A DNA stretch of 64,000 nucleotides, from NCBI RefSeq assembly GCF_000496755.2, contig NZ_AYKS02000112.1:1-64000 (forward strand). Reading direction: 5' to 3'. The translations under genes were made by a program, and so were the position numbers. The notes below the pieces were generated by a model. It searched no databases and had not been told where the DNA came from. It saw nothing but the letters and a program-made list of their open reading frames with translations. Each line of letters starts with the position of its first letter. The first letter of the stretch is position 1. This stretch comes from Serratia sp. DD3 (GTDB lineage: Bacteria > Pseudomonadota > Gammaproteobacteria > Enterobacterales > Enterobacteriaceae). This document shows, piece after piece, positions 9,530-21,325 of the stretch.

Positions 9530-10254
9530 TGATATCCCTGAAAAATGTTTCCAAGTGGTACGGTCAGTTTCGGGTGTTGACCGATTGCACCACTGAAGTC
9601 AAAAAAGGTGAAGTGGTGGTGGTTTGTGGTCCTTCTGGTTCAGGCAAATCCACCCTGATTAAAACAGTTAACGGGCTAGAACTGATCCAACAAGGGGATA
9701 TTCTGGTTAATGGCATACAAGTTAACGACAAGAAGACCAATCTGGCACAATTACGTTCCAAGGTGGGCATGGTATTCCAGCATTTCGAACTGTTCCCCCA
9801 CTTATCGATCATTGAAAACCTGACACTGGCACAAGTCAAAGTTCTCAAGCGAGACAAAGCTGCATCGCGGGAAAAAGGCCTGAAATTACTGGAGCGAGTC
9901 GGCCTGTCCGCCCATGCCAATAAGTTCCCTGGTCAACTTTCCGGTGGTCAACAACAGCGCGTGGCCATTGCTCGCGCACTATGTATGGACCCTATCGCCA
10001 TGCTGTTTGATGAACCGACCTCGGCCCTTGATCCTGAAATGATCAATGAAGTGCTGGATGTAATGGTGGAACTGGCGCAAGAAGGGATGACCATGATGGT
10101 GGTTACCCACGAGATGGGCTTTGCCCGTAAGGTGGCTCACCGGGTGATCTTTATGGATGAAGGCAAGATTGTCGAAGATCGCAATAAAGATGACTTCTTC
10201 AACAACCCCACCTCCGAACGCGCCAGAGACTTCCTGGCCAAAATTTTACATTAA
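9529..10254 (+). CDS. gltL: Glutamate/aspartate ABC transporter ATPase
   Basis: 241 residues starting [12 protein letters not shown]; the TTG directly before adds one residue and is not needed. It carries Walker A GPSGSGKST near residues 34-42, the Q-loop VFQHFELFPHL, the signature LSGGQQQR, Walker B AMLFDEPTSALD and the H-loop VVTHEMG. It powers GltJK. This is the last gene of the operon and converges on ybeL; I see no strong terminator in the 37-bp gap. Confidence 0.97.
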   Translation: MISLKNVSKWYGQFRVLTDCTTEVKKGEVVVVCGPSGSGKSTLIKTVNGLELIQQGDILVNGIQVNDKKTNLAQLRSKVGMVFQHFELFPHLSIIENLTLAQVKVLKRDKAASREKGLKLLERVGLSAHANKFPGQLSGGQQQRVAIARALCMDPIAMLFDEPTSALDPEMINEVLDVMVELAQEGMTMMVVTHEMGFARKVAHRVIFMDEGKIVEDRNKDDFFNNPTSERARDFLAKILH

Positions 10255-10291
10255 TGCGGCTACCCACCACTGCTGCAAGCCCGGCGTACCA

Positions 10292-10774
10292 TCAAGGTTC
10301 AAAGGGCTTGCGCTGGAACTGGTCATGCCCACATTTAGGGCAGCGGGGTAAAATCTCCGGGGTATAGAAGGCAAGGTGATAGTGGCATTTTTCACAAACC
10401 AGATTGCCTAGCCCAACCACTTCACCACTGTGATAGACCCCATGGTGGCTGACATCCTTGAACACCTCACGCCATTCCAACTGCGTTTTGTCAGTGATAT
10501 CGGCCAGTTCCTGCCATAGACTCTCTTTGATCACCCGCATAAAGACACTGTCAGTAAAGGCCTCACGACTCTCTTCATAACTACGGGCAAACTCCTCCAA
10601 GTCGCGTCGTACTGCCAGAACCAGTTGATCCACCTCATGACGGGTCAACTCCTCCACCTCATTGAGGTATTTTTCGGCACTGGCCACCAACTCATCAATA
10701 TCACGTTCGCCATTCTTTAGGCGTTCTGTCAATGATGCAACCAACTCACGATAGTATTGAGTAACTTTGCTCAT
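10292..10774 (-). CDS. ybeL: YbeL, DUF1451 zinc-ribbon protein
   Basis: 160 residues, equal in length to E. coli YbeL. The first 90 residues are highly charged and helical, probably a coiled coil (KNGERDIDELVASAEKYLNEVEEL). The C-terminal zinc ribbon has CEKC near residue 128 and CPKCGHDQF near residue 147. The family has no established function. It sits between gltL and leuS on the opposite strand, as in E. coli. Confidence 0.93.
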   Translation of the reverse strand: MSKVTQYYRELVASLTERLKNGERDIDELVASAEKYLNEVEELTRHEVDQLVLAVRRDLEEFARSYEESREAFTDSVFMRVIKESLWQELADITDKTQLEWREVFKDVSHHGVYHSGEVVGLGNLVCEKCHYHLAFYTPEILPRCPKCGHDQFQRKPFEP

Positions 10775-11117
10775 AGCCTCTCCCGGGTCAATGACTGTGA
10801 CAAGCGTGTTCTCTTAAGCTACCTGTTATTATTCTAGCCGTAAATCACTGATTGCAATTTGACCTGCTGCGAGATCTGCAGATTGTGAGTGATATCATGG
10901 CAAGTAAAATAAACCCATCGTCATTGCGTGCTAGGGATACTATCTATCCCATCGCAGATACTTGAATCGGGAACGCTTAGTGTTGTTGTCAAGCAGCCTT
11001 ATCAGCTATGCTATGCGGATCTATCAGATATGCCCGTTATCTTTCAAATTTCATCGAGCATAGACAAATAAATGCTACGGATGTAGCTGTTAAACACCTA
11101 CAGGACCACTGGCCACC
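10775..11117. other. ybeL-leuS divergent intergenic region
   Basis: 343 bp with divergent starts, so it must hold both promoters. A small dyad GGGATA/TATCCC lies near 10931-10950. TTGTCA near 10986 followed by TATGCT or TGCTAT near 11008 is a weak promoter candidate for leuS. No gene or repeat is evident. Confidence 0.4.
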
Positions 11118-13700
11118 ATGCAAGAGCAATATCGCCCCGAAGAGATAGAATCAACCGTACAACTTCACTGGCAACAGAAACAGACATTCAAGGTTACCGA
11201 AGACGCAAGCAAGGAAAAGTATTACTGCCTATCCATGTTGCCATACCCTTCGGGTCGTTTGCATATGGGCCATGTGCGTAACTACACCATCGGCGATGTG
11301 ATCTCCCGTTACCAGCGGATGCTGGGTAAAAATGTGCTGCAGCCGATTGGCTGGGATGCCTTTGGTCTACCCGCGGAAGGGGCCGCAGTAAAAAATAATA
11401 CCGCGCCTGCACCCTGGACCTATGACAACATCGAATATATGAAGAACCAGCTTAAATTGCTGGGCTTCGGCTATGACTGGGATCGTGAAATTGCCACCTG
11501 TAAGCCTGACTATTACCGTTGGGAACAGTGGTTCTTCACCAAACTGTATGAAAAAGGCATGGTTTATAAAAAAACCTCTGCGGTGAACTGGTGCCCACAT
11601 GATCTCACCGTATTGGCCAACGAGCAGGTGATTGACGGCTGCTGCTGGCGCTGCGACACCAAAGTTGAACGTAAAGAGATCCCGCAATGGTTTATCAAGA
11701 TCACCGCTTATGCTGATCAACTGCTCAACGACCTGGACACACTGGAAAGTTGGCCTGAGCAGGTAAAAACCATGCAGCGTAACTGGATTGGCCGTTCTGA
11801 AGGGGTGGAAATTACCTTTGACGTCACCGATAGCGATGAAAAAGTGACCGTCTATACCACCCGCCCGGATACGTTTATCGGGGCAACCTATTTGGCGGTG
11901 GCTGCTGGCCACCCGCTGGCACAGCTAGGTGCAACAAATAACCCCGCCCTGAACGCCTTTATTGATGAATGCCGTAATACCAAGGTTGCCGAAGCGGACA
12001 TGGCGGTGATGGAGAAGAAAGGCATGGCCACGGGCCTGTTTGCCATCCATCCTCTCAACGGTGAAAAGCTGCCTATCTGGGTTGCCAACTTTGTGTTGAT
12101 GGAATATGGCACCGGAGCGGTGATGGCAGTTCCCGCTCACGATCAACGCGACTGGGAATTTGCCACTAAATACCAATTGCCGATCAAGCCGGTGATACTG
12201 AATCTCGATGGCAGCCAGCCCGATATCAGCACCGAGGCAATGACCGAGAAAGGCGCTCTGTTCAATTCAGGTGAATTTGATGGTCTGGATCATCAAGCCG
12301 GGTTTAATGCCATTGCAGATAAACTGGTGATGCAGGGAGTCGGCCAACGTAAGGTCAACTACCGCCTGCGCGATTGGGGCGTTTCCCGCCAGCGTTACTG
12401 GGGAGCGCCGATCCCGATGGTCACACTGGAAGATGGTACAGTGATGCCAACCCCAGAAGACCAACTGCCGGTGATCCTGCCGGAAGATGTGGTGATGGAT
12501 GGTATTACCAGCCCAATCAAAGCAGATCCGCAATGGGCGAAAACCACCGTTAACGGTCAACCCGCGTTGCGTGAAACCGATACCTTCGACACCTTTATGG
12601 AGTCTTCCTGGTATTACGCGCGTTATACCTGCCCACAATATGACCAAGGGATGTTAGATCCTGCCGCCGCCAACTACTGGCTGCCTGTGGATCAGTATGT
12701 GGGGGGGATCGAACATGCCATCATGCACCTGATGTATTTCCGTTTCTTCCACAAGTTGATGCGTGACGCCGGGCTGGTGGATTCAGACGAGCCAGCCAAG
12801 CGCCTCTTGTGCCAAGGTATGGTGCTGGCTGATGCCTTTTACTACAGCGGTAGTAATGGTGAGCGCATTTGGGTCTCCCCGGTTGACGCCATTGTTGAAC
12901 GTGACGAAAAGGGGCGTATTGTCAACGCCACCGACTCACAAGGCCATCAATTGGTTTATGCTGGCATGAGCAAAATGTCGAAGTCGAAAAATAACGGCAT
13001 CGACCCACAAGTCATGGTGGAAAAATACGGTGCGGATACCGTTCGTCTGTTTATGATGTTCGCTTCTCCGGCTGAAATGACCCTGGAATGGCAGGAGTCA
13101 GGTGTAGAAGGGGCGAATCGCTTCCTGAAGCGCGTATGGAAACTGGCTTACGATCACCTGGAGCAAGGTGCGGTTCAGCCACTGAATGTCGCTGCGCTGA
13201 ATGAAGATCAGAAAGCGTTACGCCGTGATGTGCATAAAACCATCGCAAAAGTGACCGATGATATTGGCCGCCGCCAGACCTTTAACACCGCCATTGCCGC
13301 AGTAATGGAGTTAATGAATAAACTGGGCCGTGCACCACAAGAAACCGCGCAGGATCGTGCTTTGCTGCAGGAAGCGTTGCTGGCGGTAGTGCGGATGCTC
13401 TATCCATTTACCCCGCATATCTGCTTTACCTTGTGGCAAGCGTTAAACGGTACCGGTGATGTGGATACTGCACCCTGGCCGGTAGCAGAAGACGCCGCGA
13501 TGGTAGAAGACTCCAAGTTGGTGGTGGTACAAGTTAACGGCAAAGTCCGTGCGAAAATTACCGTACCCGCTGACGCCACTGAAGATCAAGTCCGTGAACA
13601 GGCCGCAAAGGAACATTTGGTGGCCAAGTATCTGGAAGGGGTTACAGTGCGTAAAGTGGTTTATGTTCCAGGCAAATTGCTTAACCTGGTTGTGGGTTAA
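11118..13700 (+). CDS. leuS: Leucyl-tRNA synthetase
   Basis: 860 residues, the E. coli length, a class Ia synthetase. The HIGH motif is HMGH at residues 49-52 ([16 protein letters not shown]) and the KMSKS loop lies in [13 protein letters not shown] near residue 620. The CP1 editing domain is intact, with the threonine-rich [16 protein letters not shown] and [13 protein letters not shown] segments that hydrolyse mischarged tRNA. It heads the cluster leuS-lptE-holA-nadD with gaps of 14 bp or less. ATG 11118 follows a CAGGACCACT stretch. Confidence 0.98.
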   Translation: MQEQYRPEEIESTVQLHWQQKQTFKVTEDASKEKYYCLSMLPYPSGRLHMGHVRNYTIGDVISRYQRMLGKNVLQPIGWDAFGLPAEGAAVKNNTAPAPWTYDNIEYMKNQLKLLGFGYDWDREIATCKPDYYRWEQWFFTKLYEKGMVYKKTSAVNWCPHDLTVLANEQVIDGCCWRCDTKVERKEIPQWFIKITAYADQLLNDLDTLESWPEQVKTMQRNWIGRSEGVEITFDVTDSDEKVTVYTTRPDTFIGATYLAVAAGHPLAQLGATNNPALNAFIDECRNTKVAEADMAVMEKKGMATGLFAIHPLNGEKLPIWVANFVLMEYGTGAVMAVPAHDQRDWEFATKYQLPIKPVILNLDGSQPDISTEAMTEKGALFNSGEFDGLDHQAGFNAIADKLVMQGVGQRKVNYRLRDWGVSRQRYWGAPIPMVTLEDGTVMPTPEDQLPVILPEDVVMDGITSPIKADPQWAKTTVNGQPALRETDTFDTFMESSWYYARYTCPQYDQGMLDPAAANYWLPVDQYVGGIEHAIMHLMYFRFFHKLMRDAGLVDSDEPAKRLLCQGMVLADAFYYSGSNGERIWVSPVDAIVERDEKGRIVNATDSQGHQLVYAGMSKMSKSKNNGIDPQVMVEKYGADTVRLFMMFASPAEMTLEWQESGVEGANRFLKRVWKLAYDHLEQGAVQPLNVAALNEDQKALRRDVHKTIAKVTDDIGRRQTFNTAIAAVMELMNKLGRAPQETAQDRALLQEALLAVVRMLYPFTPHICFTLWQALNGTGDVDTAPWPVAEDAAMVEDSKLVVVQVNGKVRAKITVPADATEDQVREQAAKEHLVAKYLEGVTVRKVVYVPGKLLNLVVG

Positions 13701-13714
13701 CACAAGGAGACTTT

Positions 13715-14299
13715 GTGCAACATCGCATTCTAACGTTATTACTGGGGTTAGCGGTGCTGGTCACCGCCGGTTGTGGGTTTCATTTGCGTGGCAACACCCA
13801 GGTGCCCACGGAATTGCATACCCTGATCCTGGACAGCTACGATCCCTTTGGTCCACTGACTCGGGCAGTGCGTGAGCAATTACGTCTTAGCGGTACTAAT
13901 GTGGTCAAATATGATCCGGCCCAAAAAGAGGTTCCTTCTTTACGTATCGTGAGTTCGACACAAAGCCAAGACACGGTGTCAATCTTTCAGGATGGTAAAA
14001 CAGCGGAATTTCAAATGGTGATGACGGTTCAGGCGCAGGTGTTGCTGCCTGGGCATGACCTCTATCCGATCAACGTCAAGGTCTTCCGCACATTCTTTGA
14101 TAACCCATTAACCGCACTGGCGAAAGATTCTGAGCAGGAGATAATCCTGCAGGAAATGCGCCGACAGGCCGCGCAACAAATTCTGCGTAAATTCCAGTCG
14201 GTGATCCAAGCCGCCCAATTAAGCGAGCAGCAAAAGGCCGTTGATATGAGTAAAAAAACGGCTATGGATAAAAAAACGGTAAGTGCTAACGCACCATGA
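13715..14299 (+). CDS. lptE: LPS-assembly lipoprotein LptE
   Basis: 194 residues from a GTG start preceded by AAGGAG. A lipoprotein signal peptide ends in VTAGC with the lipidated Cys at residue 20, followed by GFHLRG. LptE plugs the LptD barrel in the outer membrane and helps deliver LPS to the surface. The tail is low-complexity and rich in Lys/Thr ([17 protein letters not shown]), more variable than the core. Its TGA shares a base with the holA ATG. Confidence 0.95.
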   Translation: MQHRILTLLLGLAVLVTAGCGFHLRGNTQVPTELHTLILDSYDPFGPLTRAVREQLRLSGTNVVKYDPAQKEVPSLRIVSSTQSQDTVSIFQDGKTAEFQMVMTVQAQVLLPGHDLYPINVKVFRTFFDNPLTALAKDSEQEIILQEMRRQAAQQILRKFQSVIQAAQLSEQQKAVDMSKKTAMDKKTVSANAP

Positions 14300-15330
14300 T
14301 GCGTATCTATCCTGAACAACTTGCCGCGCAACTCCGAGAGGGGTTGCGCGCTTGTTATTTATTGAGTGGCAATGAACCGTTGCTGCTGCAGGAAAGTCAG
14401 GATTTAGTCCGCCAGGCTGCCCAACAACAGCAGTTTAGCGAACATTACTCAATAACTCTGGATGCCCAAACCGATTGGGATGCCATCTTCAGCATCTGCC
14501 AAGCGATGAGTCTGTTTTCCAGCCGGCAAACCCTGCAATTGACCTTGCCAGACAACGGCCTAACCGCGGTGATGGCTGAACATTTAACCAAACTGGCCAG
14601 TTTGCTACATCAGGATATCCTGTTGGTACTGCGCGGCCCGCGTTTGACTAAAGCACAAGAAAACAGCGCCTGGTTCAAAGCCGTTAGCCCTAATGGGGTT
14701 TTAGTCAGTTGCCAGACGCCAGAGCAGGCACAACTCCCCCGTTGGGTAACACAGCGGGCCAAATCGATGTCGCTTGAGCTGGATGATGCCGCGAATCAAC
14801 TGCTGTGCTACTGCTATGAAGGCAATCTTTTGGCACTCGCTCAAGCGTTGGAAAGACTGGCGTTACTGCACCCTGATGGCAAACTGACTTTGCCTCGAGT
14901 GGAGCAAGCCGTGAACGATGCGGCTCATTTCAGCCCATTCCACTGGCTGGATGCGCTGCTGGCGGGCAAAAGTAAACGTGCCTGGCATATTCTCCAGCAA
15001 TTGCAACAAGAAGATATTGAGCCGGTGATCCTGCTGCGAACCTTGCAACGGGAGCTATTAACATTACTCACGTTGCAGCGTCGGATGGCAACCACTCCAC
15101 TGCGTACCCTGTTTGATCAGCAAAAAGTCTGGCAAAACCGCCGTAACCTGATCACCCAAGCATTGCAACGCCTGTCTAGCCAGCAATTACAGCAGGCCGT
15201 GCACCTGCTGGCAAAAATCGAAGTTCTGCTTAAACAAGAGTACAGCCAATCGGTGTGGTCAGAGCTGGAAACCTTGTCGATGTTGCTGTGCGGTAAACCG
15301 TTACCCACGAGTTTCGCCGATGCCCACTAA
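14299..15330 (+). CDS. holA: DNA polymerase III subunit delta
   Basis: HolA opens the beta clamp within the clamp-loader complex. 343 residues from ATG 14299 ([31 protein letters not shown]); another ATG lies 3 nt upstream inside lptE, so either could be used. The beta-binding N-terminal segment [14 protein letters not shown] and the AAA+-like module around [17 protein letters not shown] and [21 protein letters not shown] are conserved. The 3' end overlaps nadD by 11 bp. Confidence 0.96.
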   Translation: MRIYPEQLAAQLREGLRACYLLSGNEPLLLQESQDLVRQAAQQQQFSEHYSITLDAQTDWDAIFSICQAMSLFSSRQTLQLTLPDNGLTAVMAEHLTKLASLLHQDILLVLRGPRLTKAQENSAWFKAVSPNGVLVSCQTPEQAQLPRWVTQRAKSMSLELDDAANQLLCYCYEGNLLALAQALERLALLHPDGKLTLPRVEQAVNDAAHFSPFHWLDALLAGKSKRAWHILQQLQQEDIEPVILLRTLQRELLTLLTLQRRMATTPLRTLFDQQKVWQNRRNLITQALQRLSSQQLQQAVHLLAKIEVLLKQEYSQSVWSELETLSMLLCGKPLPTSFADAH

Positions 15331-15985
15331 CCAGCCGTTACACGCACTGACCTTACATGCTCTGTTTGGTGGCACTTTTGACCCGATCCACTACGGCCAT
15401 CTGCGCCCGGTGGAAGCCTTGGCAAACGAGGTGGGACTGCAGCAGGTGACTCTGCTACCCAATCATGTGCCGCCACATCGCCCACAGCCGGAAGCCAACC
15501 CGCAACAGCGGTTAGCCATGGTCAAGCTGGCGATAGCGGATCACCCGTTGTTCACCGTGGATGAGCGCGAATTACAGCGTACAACACCTTCTTACACCAT
15601 CGATACGTTAGAAATGATACGTAAAGAACGTGGCGCTGCATTACCTCTGGCATTTATCATCGGTCAGGATTCATTGCTGTCTTTGCATAAGTGGCATCGC
15701 TGGCAAGATCTGCTGAATGTCTGCCATCTGTTAGTATTAGCTCGCCCTGGCTACCAGCAGCAAATGGACAGTACCGAGCTACAAGGCTGGTTGGAGCAAC
15801 ACCAGATTAGTGATCCGACCTTGCTCAGCCAGCAACCCAGTGGCTATATCTACCGGGCGAATACCCCATTACTGGAGATATCTGCCACCGAAATACGCCA
15901 ACGTCTTCATCAGGGCATGGGTTGTGATGCTCTATTACCGCACTCGGTGCTGCGTTATATCGAGTTACAGGGTTTATATCGCTAG
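15320..15985 (+). CDS. nadD: Nicotinate-mononucleotide adenylyltransferase
   Basis: NadD makes deamido-NAD from NaMN and ATP. 221 residues, a few more than E. coli at the N-terminus ([22 protein letters not shown]). The nucleotidyltransferase motif [12 protein letters not shown] sits at residues 17-28 and the second motif [10 protein letters not shown] near residue 188. Substrate-site [11 protein letters not shown] is present. The start lies inside holA, so it is probably translationally coupled. Confidence 0.96.
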   Translation: MPTNQPLHALTLHALFGGTFDPIHYGHLRPVEALANEVGLQQVTLLPNHVPPHRPQPEANPQQRLAMVKLAIADHPLFTVDERELQRTTPSYTIDTLEMIRKERGAALPLAFIIGQDSLLSLHKWHRWQDLLNVCHLLVLARPGYQQQMDSTELQGWLEQHQISDPTLLSQQPSGYIYRANTPLLEISATEIRQRLHQGMGCDALLPHSVLRYIELQGLYR

Positions 15986-16000
15986 GCCGCATGCTATACT
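15973..16000 (+). promoter_or_regulatory. Candidate promoter for rsfS-rlmH-mrdAB-rlpA
   Basis: TATACT at 15995-16000 is a near-consensus -10 box. A poor -35 (TTTATA) lies 16 bp upstream, within the last codons of nadD. The 150-bp leader to rsfS supports a promoter here. No transcription data were used. Confidence 0.4.
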
Positions 16001-16151
16001 GCCCCGCTATTTTTCGGGTATCCACTGAAGCCTCCGCAGACCGTTGTCAAGGTCATGCTCAACCCGCTTTCAGTGAAATCCAGCCGACACCACCATGATT
16101 CGCGCTATTATTAAGCAGCCGGATAAACAGAACATCCTCAAGGGGGAACCT

Positions 16152-16469
16152 TTGCAAGGCAAAACGCTCCAAGATTTCGTGATTGATAAAATCGATGATC
16201 TAAAAGGTCAGGATATTATCTCCCTGGATGTCCAGGGCAAATCCAGTATCACCGACTGCATGATCATTTGCACGGGCACTTCTACCCGCCATGTCATGTC
16301 AATCGCCGAATATATCGTGCAGGAAGCTCGTGCTGCAGGTATAGAATTGTATGGTATGAAAGGCCGGGAAGCTTCCGACTGGGTCGTGGTCGATCTGGGT
16401 GAGGTGATCGTGCATGTGATGCAAGAAGAGAGCCGCCGCCTATACGAACTGGAAAAGCTCTGGAGTTAA
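16152..16469 (+). CDS. rsfS: Ribosomal silencing factor RsfS, TTG start
   Basis: RsfS binds ribosomal protein uL14 and blocks subunit joining in stationary phase. The TTG at 16152, 6 nt after AAGGGGG, gives a 105-residue product ([21 protein letters not shown]), exactly the E. coli length. An upstream ATG at 16095 would add 19 unconserved residues and has no clear ribosome binding site. Conserved segments [14 protein letters not shown] and [16 protein letters not shown] are present. It precedes rlmH by 3 nt. Confidence 0.92.
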   Translation: MQGKTLQDFVIDKIDDLKGQDIISLDVQGKSSITDCMIICTGTSTRHVMSIAEYIVQEARAAGIELYGMKGREASDWVVVDLGEVIVHVMQEESRRLYELEKLWS

Positions 16470-16472
16470 CTG

Positions 16473-16943
16473 GTGAAACTGCAATTGGTTGCAGTCGGTA
16501 CTAAAATGCCAGACTGGGTGCAGATTGGTTTTATGGATTATCTGTCTCGCTTCCCGAAAGATATGCCACTTGAGCTGACCGAAATCCCGGCAGGTAAACG
16601 CGGAAAAAATGCGGATATCAAACGCATTTTGGACAAGGAAGGTGAGCAGATGCTAGCAGCAGTCGGTAAAGGTAACCGCATTGTCACGCTGGATATCCCA
16701 GGTTCGCCCTGGGAAACGCCTCAGTTGGCGCAACAGCTTGAACGATGGAAGCAGGATGGCCGTAACGTCAGCCTGTTAATCGGTGGTCCTGAGGGATTGT
16801 CACCGGCCTGTAAATCAGCGGCGGAACAAAGCTGGTCGCTCTCGCCATTGACGTTGCCACATCCTTTAGTGCGAATACTGGTTGCCGAAAGTCTCTACCG
16901 TGCCTGGAGTATTACGACCAATCATCCTTACCACCGCGAATGA
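16473..16943 (+). CDS. rlmH: 23S rRNA m3-pseudouridine-1915 methyltransferase
   Basis: A SPOUT-class methyltransferase modifying pseudouridine 1915 in helix 69. 156 residues from GTG. The trefoil-knot SAM site shows [18 protein letters not shown] and the C-terminal [32 protein letters not shown]. coli has 155 residues. It is tightly coupled to rsfS and followed 57 bp later by mrdA, the same order as in E. coli. Confidence 0.97.
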   Translation: MKLQLVAVGTKMPDWVQIGFMDYLSRFPKDMPLELTEIPAGKRGKNADIKRILDKEGEQMLAAVGKGNRIVTLDIPGSPWETPQLAQQLERWKQDGRNVSLLIGGPEGLSPACKSAAEQSWSLSPLTLPHPLVRILVAESLYRAWSITTNHPYHRE

Positions 16944-17000
16944 TCGCAGGTGGCTGTAACCGAGTAAAATGACCGCCATAGAGTGAAATAAAGCAACGGG

Positions 17001-18896
17001 ATGAAAATAGAACGTAACCCTTTTCGCGACTATACTGCGGAAGCTGCCCTGTTTGTACGCCGTGCCCTGGTGGCACTGCTGGCTATTCTGATCATGACAG
17101 GCATCCTGATTGCCAATATGTATAACCTGCAAATCGTTCGCTTTGAGGATTATCGCACTCGCTCCAACGAAAACCGCATCAAGCTGGTCCCTATCGCTCC
17201 CAGTCGTGGCATGATTTATGACCGCAACGGTACTCCACTGGCACTGAACCGTACCATTTACCAGTTGGAGCTAATGCCAGAGAAAATCGACGATCTGAAA
17301 GCCACCTTGCAGGAATTACGTCCGGTGGTCGATCTGACCGATGAGGATATCGCCAACTTTGAAAAAGAGCGCAAGCGTTCACGTCGTTTCGTCTCCATTC
17401 CGGTAAAAACAGCGCTTAGCGAGGTTCAGGTCGCCCGTTTTGCGGTCAATCAATTCCGTTTCCCAGGGGTTGAAGTCAAAGGCTATCAACGCCGCTACTA
17501 CCCTTATGGCTCCGCGCTCACTCATGTTATCGGTTACGTATCAAAAATTAATGACCGGGATGTCGAACGCCTGGATAAAGACGGCAAACTGGCTAACTAT
17601 GCCGCCACCCATGATATCGGGAAATTGGGTATTGAACGTTTCTATGAGGATACCCTGCACGGCAAAACCGGCTATGAAGAAGTCGAGGTCAATAACCGTG
17701 GCCGAGTGATCCGTCAATTGCATGAACAACCGCCGGTTGCTGGTCAGGATATTTATCTGACACTGGATCTCAACCTGCAGCGCTATATTGAACAATTACT
17801 GGTAGGCAGCCGTGCTGCGGTGGTGGTTAGCGATCCACGTACCGGCAGTATTTTGGCGATGGTTTCCAACCCCAGCTATGATCCCAACCTGTTTGTGGAT
17901 GGTATCTCCAGCAAGGATTACCAGGGGTTACTCGATGATCCAAACCGCCCACTGATCAACCGCACCACACAAGGTATCTACCCCCCTGCTTCGACAGTGA
18001 AACCTTATATTGCTGTCTCAGCGCTCAGCGCTGGGGTCATTACCAAAAATACCGTGGTTTTTGATCCTGGTTGGTGGCAATTACCGGGTTCAGAAAAACG
18101 TTTCCGTGACTGGAAAAAGTGGGGGCATGGCCGCCTTAATGTCACCAAAGCCATCGAAGAATCTGCGGATACCTTCTTCTACCAGGTGGCTTATGATATG
18201 GGCATTGATCGGTTATCGAGCTGGTTAAGCAAATTCGGTTACGGTGACTACACCGGCATTGATCTTGCTGAAGAGCGCGCCGGCCTGATGCCAACACGTG
18301 AGTGGAAACTCAAACGATTTAAAAAACCCTGGTATCAGGGTGACACCATTCCGGTGGGGATTGGTCAAGGTTACTGGACGGCAACCCCGATCCAGATGTC
18401 AAAAGCACTGAATACCCTGATTAACGATGGTAATGTCATTATTCCGCATCTGTTACAGAGCACCAGAGTCAATGGTGCATTAGTACCGTTCCGTCAGGAA
18501 GAACATAAACAGATCGGTGATGTTCGTTCTGGTTACTGGGAAATCGTCAAAGATGGTATGTATGGCGTCGCCAATCGGCCTAATGGTACGGCACGTAAAT
18601 ACTTTGAAGGCGCCCCCTATAAAGCGGCAGCAAAATCCGGTACGGCACAGGTATTCGGCTATGAAACCTATAATGCTCACAAGCTCGCGGAGCATCTACG
18701 TGACCATAAATTAATGACCGCCTTTGCGCCATTCGATAACCCAACCGTGTCGGTCGCCGTCATCCTAGAAAATGGAGGAGCTGGTCCAGCGGTGGGGACC
18801 ATTACTCGCCAGATCCTCGACCACATTTTGTTGGGCGACAATAACACGCAATTACCCGATGCTGCGCCACTGCCACCGGGTGTAGAAGGTGATTAA
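17001..18896 (+). CDS. mrdA: Penicillin-binding protein 2, rod-system transpeptidase
   Basis: PBP2 is the class B transpeptidase of the elongasome. 631 residues. A single N-terminal membrane helix ([25 protein letters not shown]) spans about residues 22-46, followed by the pedestal domain ([14 protein letters not shown]). The catalytic motif is STVK in [11 protein letters not shown], near residue 330. The KSG(T) motif is in [12 protein letters not shown], near residue 543. It is followed 8 bp later by its partner rodA. Confidence 0.97.
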   Translation: MKIERNPFRDYTAEAALFVRRALVALLAILIMTGILIANMYNLQIVRFEDYRTRSNENRIKLVPIAPSRGMIYDRNGTPLALNRTIYQLELMPEKIDDLKATLQELRPVVDLTDEDIANFEKERKRSRRFVSIPVKTALSEVQVARFAVNQFRFPGVEVKGYQRRYYPYGSALTHVIGYVSKINDRDVERLDKDGKLANYAATHDIGKLGIERFYEDTLHGKTGYEEVEVNNRGRVIRQLHEQPPVAGQDIYLTLDLNLQRYIEQLLVGSRAAVVVSDPRTGSILAMVSNPSYDPNLFVDGISSKDYQGLLDDPNRPLINRTTQGIYPPASTVKPYIAVSALSAGVITKNTVVFDPGWWQLPGSEKRFRDWKKWGHGRLNVTKAIEESADTFFYQVAYDMGIDRLSSWLSKFGYGDYTGIDLAEERAGLMPTREWKLKRFKKPWYQGDTIPVGIGQGYWTATPIQMSKALNTLINDGNVIIPHLLQSTRVNGALVPFRQEEHKQIGDVRSGYWEIVKDGMYGVANRPNGTARKYFEGAPYKAAAKSGTAQVFGYETYNAHKLAEHLRDHKLMTAFAPFDNPTVSVAVILENGGAGPAVGTITRQILDHILLGDNNTQLPDAAPLPPGVEGD

Positions 18897-18904
18897 GGTA
18901 TAAC

Positions 18905-20017
18905 ATGACTGAAAGCCAACAAAAAAACTCTATCTGGACCAAAATCCATATTGACCCGCTAATGCTGTTATTTATTCTGGCCTTGCTGGTTTACAGTGCC
19001 TGTGTGATATGGAGTGCTAGTGGCCAGGACATGGGGATGATGGAGCGTAAAGTCGGTCAGATGCTGATGGGGTTGGTCATTATGGGCGTGATGGCCCAGA
19101 TCCCACCACGAGTTTATGAAAATTGGGCGATTTATCTGTATATTTTCAGTGTGATCCTACTGGTACTAGTGGATGCGTTCGGTCAGATCAGTAAAGGTGC
19201 ACAACGTTGGCTGGATCTCGGTTTTGTCCGTTTCCAACCCTCAGAGATTGCTAAAATTGCCGTGCCATTAATGGTGGCGCGCTTTATGAACCGCGATGTC
19301 TGCCCCCCTTCTTTAAAACATACCGCTATCGCGTTAGTGCTGATTTTCCTGCCTACCTTACTGGTTGCCGCACAACCCGATCTGGGAACGTCAATTTTGA
19401 TTGCCGCTTCAGGTCTGTTTGTGCTGTTTTTATCCGGGATGAGCTGGAAGCTGATTGGCGTTGCAGTGATCCTGGTAGGCGCTTTTATTCCTGTACTGTG
19501 GTTTTTCCTGATGCATGACTATCAGCGGGACCGCGTGATGATGCTACTCGATCCAGAGAGCGACCCTCTCGGGGCCGGCTACCATATTATCCAATCGAAA
19601 ATCGCCATTGGTTCTGGTGGTCTTTTCGGTAAAGGCTGGTTGCACGGTACCCAGTCCCAACTGGAGTTTCTGCCTGAACGCCATACTGATTTCATCTTCG
19701 CAGTCTTGGCCGAAGAACTTGGGCTAATGGGTGTTCTGCTACTGATAGGGCTGTATCTGCTGGTCATTATCCGTGGGCTGGTGATCGCCGCACAAGCACA
19801 GACCACCTTCGGCCGTGTAATGGTTGGTGGGCTGATGCTGATCTTGTTTGTCTATGTATTTGTTAACATTGGCATGGTGAGTGGTATTTTACCGGTAGTT
19901 GGCGTACCTTTGCCTTTAGTGAGTTATGGGGGGTCAGCACTGATTGTCCTTATGGCTGGGTTCGGCATTGTCATGTCGATCCACACACACCGAAAAATGC
20001 TGTCTAAAAATTTATAG
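18905..20017 (+). CDS. mrdB: SEDS peptidoglycan polymerase RodA
   Basis: 370 residues, the E. coli length, with about ten membrane helices. RodA polymerises glycan strands together with PBP2. Typical SEDS segments are present: [22 protein letters not shown] and the extracellular [29 protein letters not shown] loop, then [11 protein letters not shown] near the C-terminus. A GGGGG-containing site and 10 bp lead to rlpA. Confidence 0.97.
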   Translation: MTESQQKNSIWTKIHIDPLMLLFILALLVYSACVIWSASGQDMGMMERKVGQMLMGLVIMGVMAQIPPRVYENWAIYLYIFSVILLVLVDAFGQISKGAQRWLDLGFVRFQPSEIAKIAVPLMVARFMNRDVCPPSLKHTAIALVLIFLPTLLVAAQPDLGTSILIAASGLFVLFLSGMSWKLIGVAVILVGAFIPVLWFFLMHDYQRDRVMMLLDPESDPLGAGYHIIQSKIAIGSGGLFGKGWLHGTQSQLEFLPERHTDFIFAVLAEELGLMGVLLLIGLYLLVIIRGLVIAAQAQTTFGRVMVGGLMLILFVYVFVNIGMVSGILPVVGVPLPLVSYGGSALIVLMAGFGIVMSIHTHRKMLSKNL

Positions 20018-20027
20018 GGGGTCGTTA

Positions 20028-21110
20028 ATGCGTAAGGAGTGGCTTTGGGGTGGCGCTGTTGCCGTTGCAGTATTACTTTCAGCCTGTACCACCACAACAG
20101 AACCAACACAGGCGCCCTATAATGGCCAAGCAACTGAAATCGGTGGTGCCGAACCGCATTATGAGCCTTATAACCCGCGGAATATGCAAGATTATACGGT
20201 AAATGGCACCACCTATCAGATTATAAAAGATCCGCAAAATTTCTCACAAACCGGTCTGGCGGCCTGGTATGGTGAAGAAGCCAGTGGTAATACCACCGCC
20301 ATTGGTGAGCAATTTGATCCCAATGCATTAACGGCAGCGCACCCTACATTGCCAATTCCGAGTTATGTCCGCGTCACCAATCTGGCTAATGGCCGGCAAC
20401 TGGTGGTACGTGTTAATGATCGTGGCCCTTATACCCCAGGGCGCATTATCGATCTGTCGAAAGCCGCCGCCGACCGCCTCAACCTGTCGAATAAGACCAA
20501 AGTGCAAGTGGACTTTATCAGCGTGGCTCAGGATGGCACATTAAGCGGCCCGGGGACGGTAGGTACCACGGTGGCTAAACAGAGTTATGCACTCCCCGCA
20601 CGCCCAGAGCTCAGCTCTGGTAGCATGGGCACCCCCATACAGAAGGATGTTTCCGTCCCCCCGGAGGCTAACGTCAGGCCCATTGACAACAGCAGCCTAA
20701 ACATTGATGAGGCGAGTCCAACCCCATCGGCTGACAGCAGCCCCCGTCAGGGCGGTTTTATTGGTGCACCTAGCCCCTTGCCGACCGGCGTGCTGGAAGG
20801 TTCTGAACCTCAACCAGCAGCCCCTACTGCCAGTGTTTCCAACGTTGCCCCTGCAGTGGTAACCCACGCGGAAACGAGTGCCAGTGGCCACTTTGTCGTA
20901 CAGGTTGGGGCACTGAGCAATGCGGAACGTGCACAGAGTTGGCAACAACAATTGAGCCAACAGTTTGGCGTTCCCGGCAAAGTCGAAGCCAATGGCAGTG
21001 TCTATCGTGTGCAATTAGGCCCATTCAGCAATCGCCAACAGGCCGAACAATTGCAACAACGTCTGACCGATGAGGCGCAACAGCAATCCTTTATTGCTGC
21101 CGTGCCTTAA
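20028..21110 (+). CDS. rlpA: RlpA septal-ring lytic transglycosylase
   Basis: ATG 20028 gives MRKEWLWGGAVAVAVLLSAC, a lipoprotein signal with the lipidated Cys at about residue 20; a longer in-frame start lies inside rodA and is rejected. 360 residues. The double-psi beta-barrel domain spans about residues 75-165 (AAWYGEEASGNTTAIGEQFDPN, RVNDRGPYTPGRIIDLSKAAA). After a Pro/Ser-rich linker, a C-terminal SPOR domain (FVVQVGALSNAERAQSW, VQLGPFSNRQQAEQL) binds denuded glycans at the septum. Confidence 0.95.
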   Translation: MRKEWLWGGAVAVAVLLSACTTTTEPTQAPYNGQATEIGGAEPHYEPYNPRNMQDYTVNGTTYQIIKDPQNFSQTGLAAWYGEEASGNTTAIGEQFDPNALTAAHPTLPIPSYVRVTNLANGRQLVVRVNDRGPYTPGRIIDLSKAAADRLNLSNKTKVQVDFISVAQDGTLSGPGTVGTTVAKQSYALPARPELSSGSMGTPIQKDVSVPPEANVRPIDNSSLNIDEASPTPSADSSPRQGGFIGAPSPLPTGVLEGSEPQPAAPTASVSNVAPAVVTHAETSASGHFVVQVGALSNAERAQSWQQQLSQQFGVPGKVEANGSVYRVQLGPFSNRQQAEQLQQRLTDEAQQQSFIAAVP

Positions 21111-21325
21111 GTCAATTGTCAGGTTCATTCCGGTTGCTGCCCTCAGTCAGCAGCTTTAATGAACCTGGATAGAGGCCCGCCGTACCGATGTCTGAAACAT
21201 TTTCTTGCAGGTAAATGTGTGTAAACCCGCTGCTGTCAAATGAATGTCTAATGCCTGTCCGAGTCCCATCTGCTATAGTATGGCTCGTTTTATCACTTAC
21301 TTTTACGGATGTTGTCGTCCTGATC

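Noticed and set aside
16095..16151. ATG start extending rsfS by 19 residues
   Set aside because: The extension is unconserved and lacks a ribosome binding site, whereas TTG 16152 follows a strong site and gives the standard length.
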